From positions 214,600 to 278,599 of the forward strand of contig SJOL01007002.1 in NCBI GenBank assembly GCA_004794785.1: a DNA stretch of 64,000 bases, read 5' to 3'. Origin of the DNA: Opisthorchis felineus (lineage: Eukaryota; Platyhelminthes; Trematoda; Opisthorchiida; Opisthorchiidae). The notes under the pieces were generated by a model. That model made no database searches and was not told where the DNA came from. It saw only the letters and a program-made list of their open reading frames with translations. The translations under genes and the position numbers were made by a program. Below are positions 1-12,700 of this stretch, piece after piece; within the stretch, counting starts at the first letter, position 1; each line of letters opens with the position of its first letter.

Positions 1-636
1 CGAGCAATTTATAAAGCTTCTGTCAGAATCTGTACAAACACAACTAATCACTGTCAAATTCTATAAACTTGCCTTCATTATCCTCAACAATCCCTCAGTG
101 TGAAGACAACATTTTCGGTAGCTCCTCTCGGCCGTGCATACATATACACGGCCGAATGAGTCTGATCAAAACCTTTGAGAGATCTCAATCGACCTAGACG
201 TACTTTCATCGGTCTCTATGTACTTGCGGGCCAATATTCTGCATTCGGATTAACCTTAGGTTTTCAGCCTGTTGCATGCAATAGTACATCTTTTTCCACG
301 CAAACGGTTTGTGTAAGTGGCACAGGAGTCGAATAATTCAACTATTTTTGATAATCAAATCCTCAGAGGACACCAACCAACTGTATTCTGCACTCGTGTC
401 TCACGTGACTGATGACCTGGAGAGGGTTGATATTCCCCATTGATTTTGCCGTAAATGTTAAAACGGACCGGAGTAATCTACAGCATTATGACTTCTATGT
501 ACCAGAATCCCGGAATTAATTAGCGGCCGAGAAAACATCCGACCATTGTGCAAAGTGTTACATCCACTCCATTCATCGGTCACGCGGATTATGACAGTTG
601 TTGTCCCAGTTTCACCCTTCACTGAAATTTACACAC
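1..636 (-). other. Intron 27, 5' part only
   Basis: No Gly-X-Y coding stretch and no NC1-like cysteine pattern is visible on the minus strand here, so the remaining helix exons and the NC1 domain lie beyond the left edge. No clear repeat was seen. Confidence 0.7.
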
Positions 637-741
637 CTGGGTATCCTTCAAGACCGACTGGTCCAACGTCTCCTTTAGGACCAGGGAACGCCATTCCAGG
701 GACGCCAGGGGGTCCCTTCGGACCCGGCATACCAAGAGTAC
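637..741 (-). CDS. COL4A: Collagen IV exon 27, last exon in window
   Basis: Residues 1305-1339 plus one base of the next Gly, 105 nt, phase 1/1. Acceptor gtctttttcag|GT, donor CCAG|gtgtgt. One short break (GMAFPG). The coding sequence must continue to the left of the window. Confidence 0.94.
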
Positions 742-3700
742 CTGAAAAAGACAAATGGAAGGGTTGCTTACTTCAGTGAAGAAAAAATCCATTTGAGTCA
801 TCTGCCTTATTTGAACTGTCGATTACAATTGTTTGCTTATTGGTGAAGTCGTGAGGCGTATTGCCTGGAAGGTACAGAGTTTTTTCGTTCACGAAATAAA
901 GTCCTTTGTATTCACTAACTTGTACTGTTGAATTTCAACAAATACCAATAGCATTAACTTTTCACCAGTCACAAATGTCACAATCACTAAGGCGAGGGTC
1001 TGTGGAAATTTTGGTTTGCTGCGGTGCACTACAATCGATAAAAAACCGCCACTTTTCTTACTGCCACCTAGTTTCCAGCAGGATTTTCTTCTCTTAAATG
1101 ACTGGTTCTTCCTATCGACCTTGAAGGTGTCCTTGAAGGTTGGGAATGTTGGACATAGTGTATTCCAGCTTGTTGCCCTATGGGTTGAATTGAACTCTCC
1201 TAGGTACTATAAGCTAATAAGACTGAGTGTTAATAGTTTTGCAGTCTGTCAGCTTTCTTCTCGTCGGATATTAAATTCTGATAAGTAATTCTCCTGTTGC
1301 ACATTTTGTCCGAAGCGAAAAACGCTATCTCACACTGGGGTAGTGCACTGGTCGCGGATCTCGATGTGATTCGAACTTGCAATCTTTCGGATAGTAGAAC
1401 ACTCGGTTTCTAGCACTCATCTCTTTTGTTTAAAGTCTCCAATACTAGCCGAAACAGTAATCCTCCTGAAGTTCCTCTACAAATAAGGTAATCTAACTTC
1501 CTGAAGAGTGTTCAGTAACATTTACCGTCTGATGTGCAAGGCGACTCGCAGGAGAAATCAGGCAGGTCTTCCTTTCTGGCTGTTCTCCCTAGGAGTTTAC
1601 CTCAGTAGCTTTTGAAGTGTCACTTCTGTCACCTTCCAGGTGGCTAGAAAAGGGAACTTTCTCGTAGTTTATGCTACAGGAAATGGAGTCTAGAGCCCAT
1701 CCTTTGAGTTTATGTGGCTAGAGCTTGGGTTTTGCACATTTGTGACCAACAAACCAGATGCAGAAATGAATCACCTCAGCTCATGGTTTAATTTTCATAC
1801 CGCTTTTTATAAAGTCGCCTATATAAACCTTCGGTAACTATTTCGTTTGAGCAGAAGCAGTCTATCGCATGCCAAGAAATGTGGGAGACATTGGTGACCC
1901 ACCTTTATCACCTTGAGGGCCAGGTGCTCCTGGTGGTCCAGGGGGGCCTGGTCTCCCCCTTAGTCCACGACTACCAACTGGGCAGTAAGGAGTGGTCCCA
2001 CGTTGTCCTTTCGTCCCTCTTATTCCTTTTGGCCCTGTAGGTCCGGGTGGTCCGGGAATCCCTCGCGCTCCACCGGGTCCAATCGGTCCTGGCATGCCTG
2101 GGGTGCCGGGAAATCCAGGTCGTCCATCTCTGCCCTTTATTCCAGGATAGCCTGGGATTCCGGGTTGACCGGCAGGTCCAACCTCACCAGGTGGTCCCAC
2201 AGAACCTATAAATAGTTCAGATGGCATTTTGGTACACATAACATTGTAACCTTCACAAGACTGCCAATGATGTTTACAAAAGTATGCGCAGACACTTTTT
2301 CCTATTCTTCTAACCAAATTCTGATAGATTTTTCGACAGCCCACGACCTGTTTCGCCCTTTTTTTGTGGGGGGGGGCTCATCAGGCAGGCGCAGTCCCCG
2401 AGTTTTCGTCAACCTTATGTTCTACTTGAACCCAAATTGGACTGTTTTCAAGAAATACACTCATTTGCAAATCAATTTGGTTTTGCGATAGACTCACCTG
2501 GAACCCAACTGAATCTCTCGTTTGCGATGTTTCCATGCAACTGAATGTGCTGCATGGAAACATCACAAACGAGAGATTCAGCTGGGTTTTAGGTGAGTCT
2601 CTCGCAAAACCAAATTTATTTGCAAATTAGTGTATTTCCTGATAGATTTTGTTTTCAACTATGCACCAGCTAACTTCTCCTAGCGTTGATTGTAATATAG
2701 CTGGTAGCTGGTCAAATTTCTCACCTGGAAATCCTTTATCACCTTGTTGTCCAATGGGACCAGGATAGCCTGGAGGTCCTCTGTTACCAACTGGACCGGA
2801 AGGTCCTGGATGCAGAAGTGGAGATTGCCCAGGTTCCCCACGGGGTCCTATATCACCGCGCATTCCAATATCACCAGGTGGCCCCATTTGACCAATTTGA
2901 CCTCTGGGCCCAGGTCGACCGTCGAACCCTTCACCACCATCTCTACCGGGTAAACCTCTGTCACCCTAAATGGATTGAAGCAGAAAGAGTGAGGTTTGAG
3001 CTGGAAGAGTAGGTTAAGTGTAGTAAACACAACACACATTCAGCTGAAGGTTCTGTCGGCCATCTCCAGTAGGTGGTTGGATAAACACAGTTCGAAAACC
3101 CACAAGACTGGATGCAGATTCAATCAAGGTTACTGTGCATACCACCAGGACTCACAACCTTCTGAAGGCGGGAATAGAGCGTTAACTGTTTTAGAAGCAA
3201 CAACTTGTATTGATCGTCTGGGAAAGCTTCGAAACACGAAACCTTTCGTCTTTATTCGAGTGTTGTTGTGAAGGCAGTGAGATATTGGTGATGTAACTAT
3301 TTACATGGCAAATGCATACCGACTACCTTGAGACAAGACACACTTGTTAAGCTGATAACGTTAGCAGACCTAGATTGTTCGCGTCAGACCTTTGAATCCC
3401 TGCCCCCAAAACCAGCGAGCTAAAGTCATAGGGTTAATTACTACCAGCATGTGAACTCACAATCTCGTGAAAGCAAAGAAAAGCAAGTCACTGGAGAGCA
3501 GGTAAACAAGCCTTTCTAATCCTGGACACCAGTTCTTATTGTTCGCGTGGAATGTGATAAAACTATCAGATGTTATTCATGAATATGTCACTCTCGGCGG
3601 AAAACGATTGGGGACGACAGTCCAGGACTGGCAAAGGGCTTTGTTTCAGATGAATCACAGTCTAATATACATTGGTAGCTATTCGCATTGACCACTGCTA

Positions 3701-6700
3701 CTCAGACTTCAGAACCATAGAGCGATGAATGCTACTTGGAAAATTTGCACCCACTCCTAGGCTCCATCAAATGGATGCAGAGGAGAAGGGCTACGTAACT
3801 CTTCGCCGTATCGCCATACTCTGTAGATGCTAAGTGTGTTCAGGTGTCAAGTTTACATATAGAGAATTTTGTCCGTTCGGGCAATTATCAGTACATTCGT
3901 TAAGGGCAAAATAACGATTTACTTATGCGGTTTATACAGAACAAGTTTCCTGAGTAAGTATAGATTCAAAACATAAATGTAGAATGAGTAGAAAGCGGAC
4001 TCGCAATTGAGCAGTCTTAGGTTTAGTATGTGTGTGTGAACTAGCGCCCATTAGCGGAGAGTCAGATAGCATAACAATAAGGGTGAACAAACATACCTTT
4101 AGTCCGGGAAAACCAAACGACCCGGGTAAGCCTTTGGGACCAGGCTGTCCCAGTATGCCCGGAAATCCATGTTCACCTCGTAAACCAGGCGGTCCGGGCA
4201 TACCACGGCTACCGGGGCGTCCAGTGGAGGATGCACCACTTTCTCCCGGTTTACCAACTTTTCCGTCCATGCCTGCAATGCCCTTCTCACCTGGGCTCCC
4301 CGGCGGACCGGGAATGCCCGGCTCTCCTCTTATACCTGGACGACTGATGACAGATCGGCCTGGTTCACCTGAAATTCCTGGTGGTCCGTCTAACCCAGGT
4401 CTACCTGAATGTGGGAACAAAGTGGATTTTGCGGAGTAAAAATACAGAATAAACGGCATGCACGAGTTCAAACCCCAACACGGTTAAAAATATACACTAC
4501 TGATGCGCTCTGATAAGAGTGGAACTTGAGTCTAGTGCCTCCTCCATTTTGTTTGGACCTACCACAATAAGTGTGCCAGGACGGAAGGAGGTCTGTTCAA
4601 ACGAGAGTAATGGGAATGTGAATTTTACAAATCCCGCAATCACCTACAACAGATCGGTTTACCATTAAACTCCTTGCTTTTTTCAGTTGGGTAAGAAAGC
4701 AGATCGTTGCTACAAGACGTTGTCCAGCATTTCACTGCGTAATGCGCCGCCGACCCTAGAATCCGCTACACTATATCCATTGTGTTTACTGCACTATCGT
4801 ACGTAGAGTTTGAACAACTTGGGCAAAACATTCATATGGCTTATTGCTGCGCTAGGGCTGGTTTATCTACCAGCGCTTCTTAAACAACGACCGACAGAAT
4901 GGTTTGGAAAATGTGTTGTTAAAAGAACGGCAAAACTAAAATCGATGTGCGTTTTTGTCCCTCATAAATGTCTGGATGGTATGCACGAAAAACGGCATTT
5001 TTTCTTACACCTATAGGGATTTCCAGTAGAACAAGTGAAGTACACAAAACGTCTACCTCTTCGCTGCTTGTACTCTGTCTAGTTTGTCCTGAATAGCTTA
5101 GCTTAGTAAGATGTACTCACTGTGGTCATATTGATCAGGTGGAATGTTTTTGTTCCTCAGGGTCCAAACCCTTTGACTTTATGAGCGGAGAGGCCTGTTT
5201 ATTCCTGGGGGAAATTAACCATATTGATGGGAGAAGTTATTCCAGCTCACAGCTCGGCCGATCATCTCGTGTACAAAGAAGTATAAGAACTGACAACTGA
5301 AATGAGAGCTGCCCTATCTCTAGTTATAAGAGACTCGAAGGTGTGCAAGAGGTTTCCTAAACACGAAACAGTCACGTGCGTCTCTGGGACATCGGATACC
5401 AGGTCCATAATGTACTTGCTTCACGGAATGAGGGTTACAGACTGAATGTAAAAACCTGGGTGTGGAGAACTTAGAGTGTTTCGTTTGTTTTCTACGTCAA
5501 AGGCACTAGAAATGCGGACACACCATTGTAAATGTCAACGGAGTTGAAACTTGAATTGAAACGAATCGACCTCAAAGTCACCAGTGGCCAATGCATAAAC
5601 TTCATACGTCGTTGTACAGCTTCTGTCGGCTGTTATGTGATGACGTCAGTGAAGTACCTCCGGACACAGTAGGATACTGAGAAGAAGAAGTGATGACCAT
5701 CCGTAAAATACAGATGAGACTAACCTGATTCTGCCCGAATGAAACCATGCACAACTGGTGCGTGAGGAAAGAAGAACCACTCAAAACAGCGTTTCCAACC
5801 ACTACCTGAGATCCGAGGTTCGCGAAAAGTCTAGAGGTCTGGTGCAAATACGTCATTGTGATTATTAAACAGTCAAAAATGGCAGGGAGGAGGTTGTTGT
5901 GCCTTTCAAAAGTTTCATAAGTTCGCTTCTTATATCTTGATCTATTCGACAAATAACGTAATGTGTTTAGGAAGGGACTTGTTGGGCCATGGAATACAAT
6001 AGAACTACCAAATGGGTGGATAATTAAGAGGAGAAGTAAAGAGATGTATTCAAATGACCAAATGCATGGATAATTATGTCCAAGGGTAAACAGTACATAC
6101 CTGGCCACCCTGGCTGCCCTGGTGGACCTATTGGTCCTGGAATTCCTTTGGTACCTGCCGGTCCAGGCCTACCCGGTACACCTTTGGTTCCTGTCCTTCC
6201 TATAGACCCAGGATATCCATCTTCACCGCGGTCACCCTTGAGACCTGGAGCAAAGGCTTGTCCATCAGTGCCTGGATCACCACGATCACCTGGGAGTCCT
6301 TCTTCACCTAGTGGTCCCGGATAGCCAGGAAGACCTTTGGGACCAATATCCCCCGGAACACCAGGTCGATAACATTCACCCGGCCGACCTGGTTCACCTT
6401 TTAGTCCCCATGTCCCTATAGTGGTGTGGTGAGTAATAATGGAGGCACCCATGAGAATTTGTCACAAGTATGGGAATAAGAAAATCGAATTGTTCGGGCT
6501 AGTGGAAGTTTTTTCACGTTTCTGTAAACAATACTTCCGGGGGCAAGGAGGACACAAACACGCAGTGATGTAATTGGCAAAAAATGACGTCGAAAACTCT
6601 CAAACATCTAAAAGACGTACACAAGTTTGAAATGAGAGTATAAGAGAATGAATAGGGTGAATTTGAAATGATTAATCTCAATTATGCCGCTCATAGGTTA

Positions 6701-9700
6701 TTGGTGACTTATGTTTAGTATACGTGGGAGTTAAAACCATAGGTTAATCTCCAGAAAGGTTTGATATAACAGGCAAGTTTGATCGGTCTTGATGGTGTTT
6801 ACTTTGTGTAGGAAATAACGTAGTTCGCTCTGAAAATGCAAGCTATCATCAAAGGTAAAATAAGGTAAGCCAACCCCTGTTGTGTCAAACTGTCTTACAG
6901 CTGTCCCTTTGTAAAGAGACCACGCAAGTGAACCGGTTTTTCTCCTCTGAGTGTGATTTCCTCTTTGAAGAACAAGCATATTTTCTAGTGGTTTCTTTTG
7001 CATCCAGAAGTGGCCGATGTTTGTTTGGGCGAAAGGGGATAACGGTGACGTCCATATAAAACGTACACTGAATCAGTCACAGTCTAGGGTTTACAATATC
7101 ATGATGAAATCATGCATGCGGATAGAACTGACATGGTGAAAAACACTCCAACAATGGAATATCGAGCACTTTGGGGAGTATGAAACATCTGCTGGTGCAA
7201 TGTAAGCAATTCTTACGCGTTTAGCCGAGCGAAAGAACCTCAAAGAACAACCCATCCGTATGTCAATTGATAACGATAAAATGGAATTTGTCACATACCT
7301 GGAAGACCTTTCTGTCCCTTCCTTCCCGGTGCACCAGGTAAAATGGCAAAACTTGGCTGACCACGCCCTCCTTTGATGCCCTTTGGACCTTGAAATCCTT
7401 TTGGGCCCATTGTACCGTTCATCCCAGGCAGTCCTAAATGCATAAAGTAAAACAACGTAGTGTGTGAGGCCATATATATATATATATATATATGTTTGCT
7501 ACTCTTTTTAGCAACAACCTAGTCGATTCTGCCGTCATACTAAGGAACACCGTCGCCGGTAACCACCTTGCTACTGAACAACGACCCGGTGGTCCAGTCA
7601 CAACTGAATGATCCAGTAATAAGCATTCCTCAAAAGCTCCCGTTATGGGGTGAAGTACAAAGCAATCTGCTTTGAACAGCTTTACACAGGGTTACGCTTT
7701 CAGTACCTATTTCAATTTTTCAGGAAAAAGCCCTGGAAAGTAACTTTTTTACCCGTGATTTATTCATGTTCGTTGCTTCGATAGTTTTTACAAGAAAAAG
7801 TTGCAACAAGTGTTCAAAGAAATGGGTCGTAAAATTGAAAACCTTGGCAGAGAATGCTGTTTAATCAGACTGCGTACTTTGTGCTCTGAGTTTAGCAGCT
7901 TTATTCCAAACATTCCATCACGAGGTTAAATGATGTTCTCACTAAACTCATCACCTGCAACATACTGATGATATCACACTGAATTGCAGCGAAACGGCAG
8001 AAAAAAGTTACCAGACTGAGTAGAGAAGAGGGACGAAGTTAGACGCACTACGCTGATTGCAGGGAAACGTCTCGTGTATTTCTTAACTATTGTCCAGGGT
8101 GAGACAGTTGAGCGATTCTGGTCTAGACGAAAATCTGTCCATAAACTTGACCTATCTGTGTAATTTCGATACAGAAAATAGATTCTACTGACCTGCACGT
8201 CCTGGATATCCTTTGATTCCAGGGATGCCACTGATGCCTGGTATGCCCATTGATCCTGGTAGACCGCGAAGCCCAGGTTCTCCACGCAATAGTTGAGCCA
8301 CTAGACCAGGCTCTCCGATATCACCAGGAAGCCCTGGAATTGGGAAATGTAAAAAAAGTGTTAAAATAACCCATAAAGACGTCCCGTTTTTTAGATGTGA
8401 ACAAGAACTCGGGGTACAATTATTTTATGAAAGTGCTTCGCGTACCTTTCTGTCCAATATATCCACTCTCTCCAGGCCTGCCCATGTCGCCAGGAGGTCC
8501 TGGAGGCCCGGGCATGCCTACTGAACCTGGATAACCCGGTGGTCCTGCGGATCCAGGGTATCCTGAGGAGCCTTTCATCCCAGGCATGCCGGCAGTTCCG
8601 TTCTCACCATCTGTTCCACGCAGTCCAGGAAAACCACTTCCACCTGAGTGACGAATCGATGGCCAGTAACATGAGGTAAATATTAAAGGTATAATAGTGT
8701 AATAAATATGCAAAGCTCATCTGACTACCGAACCACTTGTAAGTTGTAAAGACGGAGGCTTAGTTGAAACTACTAAAGGAAGGAGGTAAATCTATCTAGA
8801 TGGAAAGATGGTGCGTCAGTCTACGTCCCTGCCCATCTGGCCGAGGTAGACATTTGGTCAGCCCAGACATCGGTTTGGATTAAAAAAACCATCACTATTT
8901 ATATTTGCGAATGAGTTTAAAAAACTGTTTGGATTGTTTAGAAAGACCTACGTGGCCAATACAAACCACCACAAACTGTGGTGGCTGATATTACTGAGTC
9001 TCCCAACCCCTTCTTCTAAATTGATGAAGTTCTGTCCACCTCTTTGTATTGTCACTATAGGTCGTCGGTTATGTTTGCTACATTGTTTTATCTGGCGGAC
9101 TTCCGCGGAAACCTTGTTTCTGCGAGGCGGCATTAAACATGAAATAAATTTCGAGCTGGCGCCTGAAAACAAGGTCAATGACTGACCTCTGCACGCTTGG
9201 AAGTTGCCAGTAAGTTCCCTGCTTGTTCTCAAGAAGTTTATTAGGCATCCAGAGGACGATTGATTTGGAGAATCTGTAGCCTCACCCATAAAAATCACAT
9301 TTAACTCGGCACTCAGTCTTTCAAATATTATGACTCGGGATTCGGGTTTGATAAATGAACGATGGAGCAAAAATTGAGAGAACCAGAGGAGAAAACAAAA
9401 ACATACCTCCGGATTGTACAAACCTATTTCACGCACAACCGAATAGGAGGATGTAACTGCTGTTGCCAAGGATAAAGGCAGAACTGCAGTCCAAATTTAC
9501 AGTCTCTGTACTTCAACTGTCTTTGGAAGTTTGGGAAATATCCACAAAACTTTCAAACGAGGAGTCCTAGTTTAATCTACTTATTTGTAAGTAAGTAATG
9601 CTGTTCACAAGCCATACAACGTAAAGTAGTATTTAAAAATCCGGGGCTTGTATAGAAACACATAGTAGCAGTAGGTACACCTAGGACAGCAAAAAACCTA

Positions 9701-12700
9701 GGTATGTGATTTGTTAGGATTTAGCTTACCTTTTATTCCCCTTTCTCCTCTGCTTCCAGGTTCACCGGCAGGGCCAGGATCACCACGAAAACCAGGTTCG
9801 CCTTGGTAACCTGAAGTAGGTTTTGATCGTGGTAATAATCGCAGTAATAATCGATGCATGTATGGAAACCCAGTTAAAATCCGCTCACCACGTGAATGGA
9901 ACTTACCCTTCGTGACTTGTGGTCTCACCCGATCACAGTAGCCCTTTGATCCGGGTAGACCTTGCCGACCTTTAAGGCCGGGATATCCTGGGGTACCAGG
10001 CTCACCAGGCATGCCATCCACTGCACGACCGTCTACGCCGGGGTCACCGCGAAATCCTGGGGACCCATCCTCTCCAGGTGCACCCACTGGACCATGTGGT
10101 CCTGGAAAACCCTGAAGGTTGGGGAGGATTTTGTCAAATTAGGGTTAGCAGTTTCCTACTGGACTTCATCTCACCTAAAGCTAACAGTTATGAGCAATAT
10201 TTGCTGCACTAATAGTCGAAGGATTTTCTATTTTTGTCTGTAAACGTACACAGAAAGTCCTCGGGATGATTAGGACCCCTGATCTAGTAAGGTTGCAGAG
10301 GAACACACAACAAACTAAAGCTCGTTGTTATACAGGAAGATTCTGCATCCGTTTTTGTCAGACAAACGTTACTCGCTCTTACCTATTACGATGAAAGGCA
10401 ATTTTCTGATGTGTTGTTTTTTTATCGGTCCTACAGGTGTAGATTCAAGCTTTGGTTTGGACCAATGGGTCTCAGCCGAAAACGGGAAGAGAGTAGAAAG
10501 CTGCCTATGTACGGGATAAACCCAGACTTGTGGAACTGGGACGCGGCACCTGAAAAACCTCTCGACTAAGGGGCTCCCTGCCTGATCGTGTTGTATCTAA
10601 CGGCTGTCACCGCTCCAGAGCCTTAGCGTCGGAAAAAGACTCACTAACAAGGAACACAACAGCTCCCTTGCAAACAAGCGGGTGGAAAGTTACAAGGAGT
10701 CTCGCGGCATTTAAAGAGCAGTTTTGACTTTGATCCAGGCTGTCTAATCTGCTTTTGGTGTACACCCGCCATCGTCGACTGTGCTTCTCTGAGGTGTCTG
10801 AACACTCATCATCGTCGGTCGTGCTTCTGTGGCGTGACTGAACACTCGTCACGGTCGGCCGTGCTTCTGCGGCATGCCTGAGCACTTGTCGGTCGTTGAT
10901 GAATTGATTGACTGCTTGAGTGTTCAGTGGGAAGCGGGCTTCTCTGGCCTGGATGCTTGACGGCTACCCTACTGGTGGAGTTTGAGTGTCTCAGTAGGTT
11001 TCGGACATTCCGGGACTATTTTCAAGAATATGACCTTCCTGACAGATCCATAGGATCAACACTAGTGCCCCCTCACACTGTTCCTCTTCGTTATAACCAG
11101 TGATTTCTCCTCCATTTCCAGTTGCGTCCATACGTTTGCAGAAGAGACAGACAACCGCAAATCTAACATATTTGTTCTCTGAGGTCTGCAGCGTGCGCGC
11201 CATTGATGTCTCTGAGTATATATCCTCCCTTCTCCTTTAAACCGCACTTGAGAGTAATAAACAACCAGTGTTCTAACACACCTGTTTCAAATAGACAAAC
11301 ACTTACCCTCCGACCGGGTGGACCAGGATCACCGATGAATCCAAACGAACCTGGAATACCTCGATCACCCGATTCACCCTTCTCTCCTGGTCGACCGTCT
11401 TCACCACGTTCACCAGGTATAATTTGCTCCTGGACGATACGCACTAAACCTCTTTCACCCCTATCGCCTTTCTCGCCAAACGATCCATCAAACCCGGGTT
11501 TACCCTGCAAAGTGGAATTACAAGGAGAAAGCCTATTGTGAGTTTTATACGTTGGAAACCGTTTTGCTTAAAGCTTCGTTGTAAAATTGTGGACACTGTT
11601 TCCTATCGCTGAATGTCGATCGACCATGTTCTACTTGTCAGCATGACAGTGTCAAACATACTTCAGTTGGACGTGAAGGGAAAAGTGCTCCGAATCATCC
11701 TTAAGCTGCAAAAACCTGTCTTATTGATTTTGACTTTTTTCCTTTTGTATAAACATTCGGCCGGGTAATTAGGCAGGTTTTGCATAATAAGTGTCCTAGT
11801 TACGAGGGCAGCGGACCACCTTCGTTTCTTTTTGGGACCAGTGAACACGACGCCAAAGTGTACGCACAAATGTAAGATTCGTTCATCAGGCGTCACTGAC
11901 ATACCCTAACCATGCCGTCCCACTTACTGGAACGCACAGTTCCTACCTCCCTATTTCTGTTCCAGTAACATTCTGAGTGACTCTTAAGAAAGCTGATAAA
12001 ACGACCAGTGGGTCTTATGCAGGACTGCGGGACTGTAAAAATAATCGATATCGATCAGGTTTTGGTCCCTGAGTTTGTTTGACAAGATTTGTTTTTTAAG
12101 GATAACTCTAGCGGGTGACTTGTTAAGAACCAAGACACCCAGTAGATTGTCTTCCAATCATGTCATTAACACTGACTACGCTTATAATTCGAAAACTTTT
12201 GTTTGGAAACTCACCAAAAAGCTTGCTCAGCAAGCCAACCCACTGTGTCTAACTCAGTGTCGAGGAACAACTGCACCAAATGAGAACTGTAAACATTTGT
12301 GTCCAACTACTCCATACTCGATTTCAGTTTTAGCATCACTGAGTCAACACATCTGTTAATGTGACCGTCTACACTACTCATAAGAATCGGAACAAGTATC
12401 GTATCCATGACGTCCGAAATATGACATTTTATTGAGCTAGTCGCTACAATTAAGTTTATTGATTTATTTGATTGCACCCTTTCCTTCGTCCCAGGTGTTC
12501 AGATGACAAGAACGTCGGGCAATACTACTTATTAAGGTTTCTGACGGTTTATGCTATGCTATTGCAGAACACCGGGTGTTTCGAACATTTGTCTTCGATA
12601 AACTCTCGAGTGGTAAACAGAGTAATAAATGGAATAGACAGGTCAGGCGGTAAAGCGTGCGGCAAAAAAGGGGTGTTTAAATCATTAAACCGGGGTTAAC

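Noticed and set aside
1..636. Search for the NC1 domain
   Set aside because: No conserved cysteine spacing or open frame of suitable length on the minus strand.
4032..4439. Proline-rich plus-strand open frame, and similar ones opposite other collagen exons
   Set aside because: It is the antisense shadow of exon 24. Gly-X-Y codons read backwards give Pro/Gly-rich frames; splice sites and the repeat support only the minus strand.
5602..6108. 168-codon minus-strand open frame next to exon 23
   Set aside because: Overlaps the exon 23 end in a different frame, with no coding features of its own.
8948..9469. 173-codon minus-strand open frame in intron 19
   Set aside because: No collagen repeat, no fitting splice borders, no recognised motif. 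One or two frames of this size are expected by chance.
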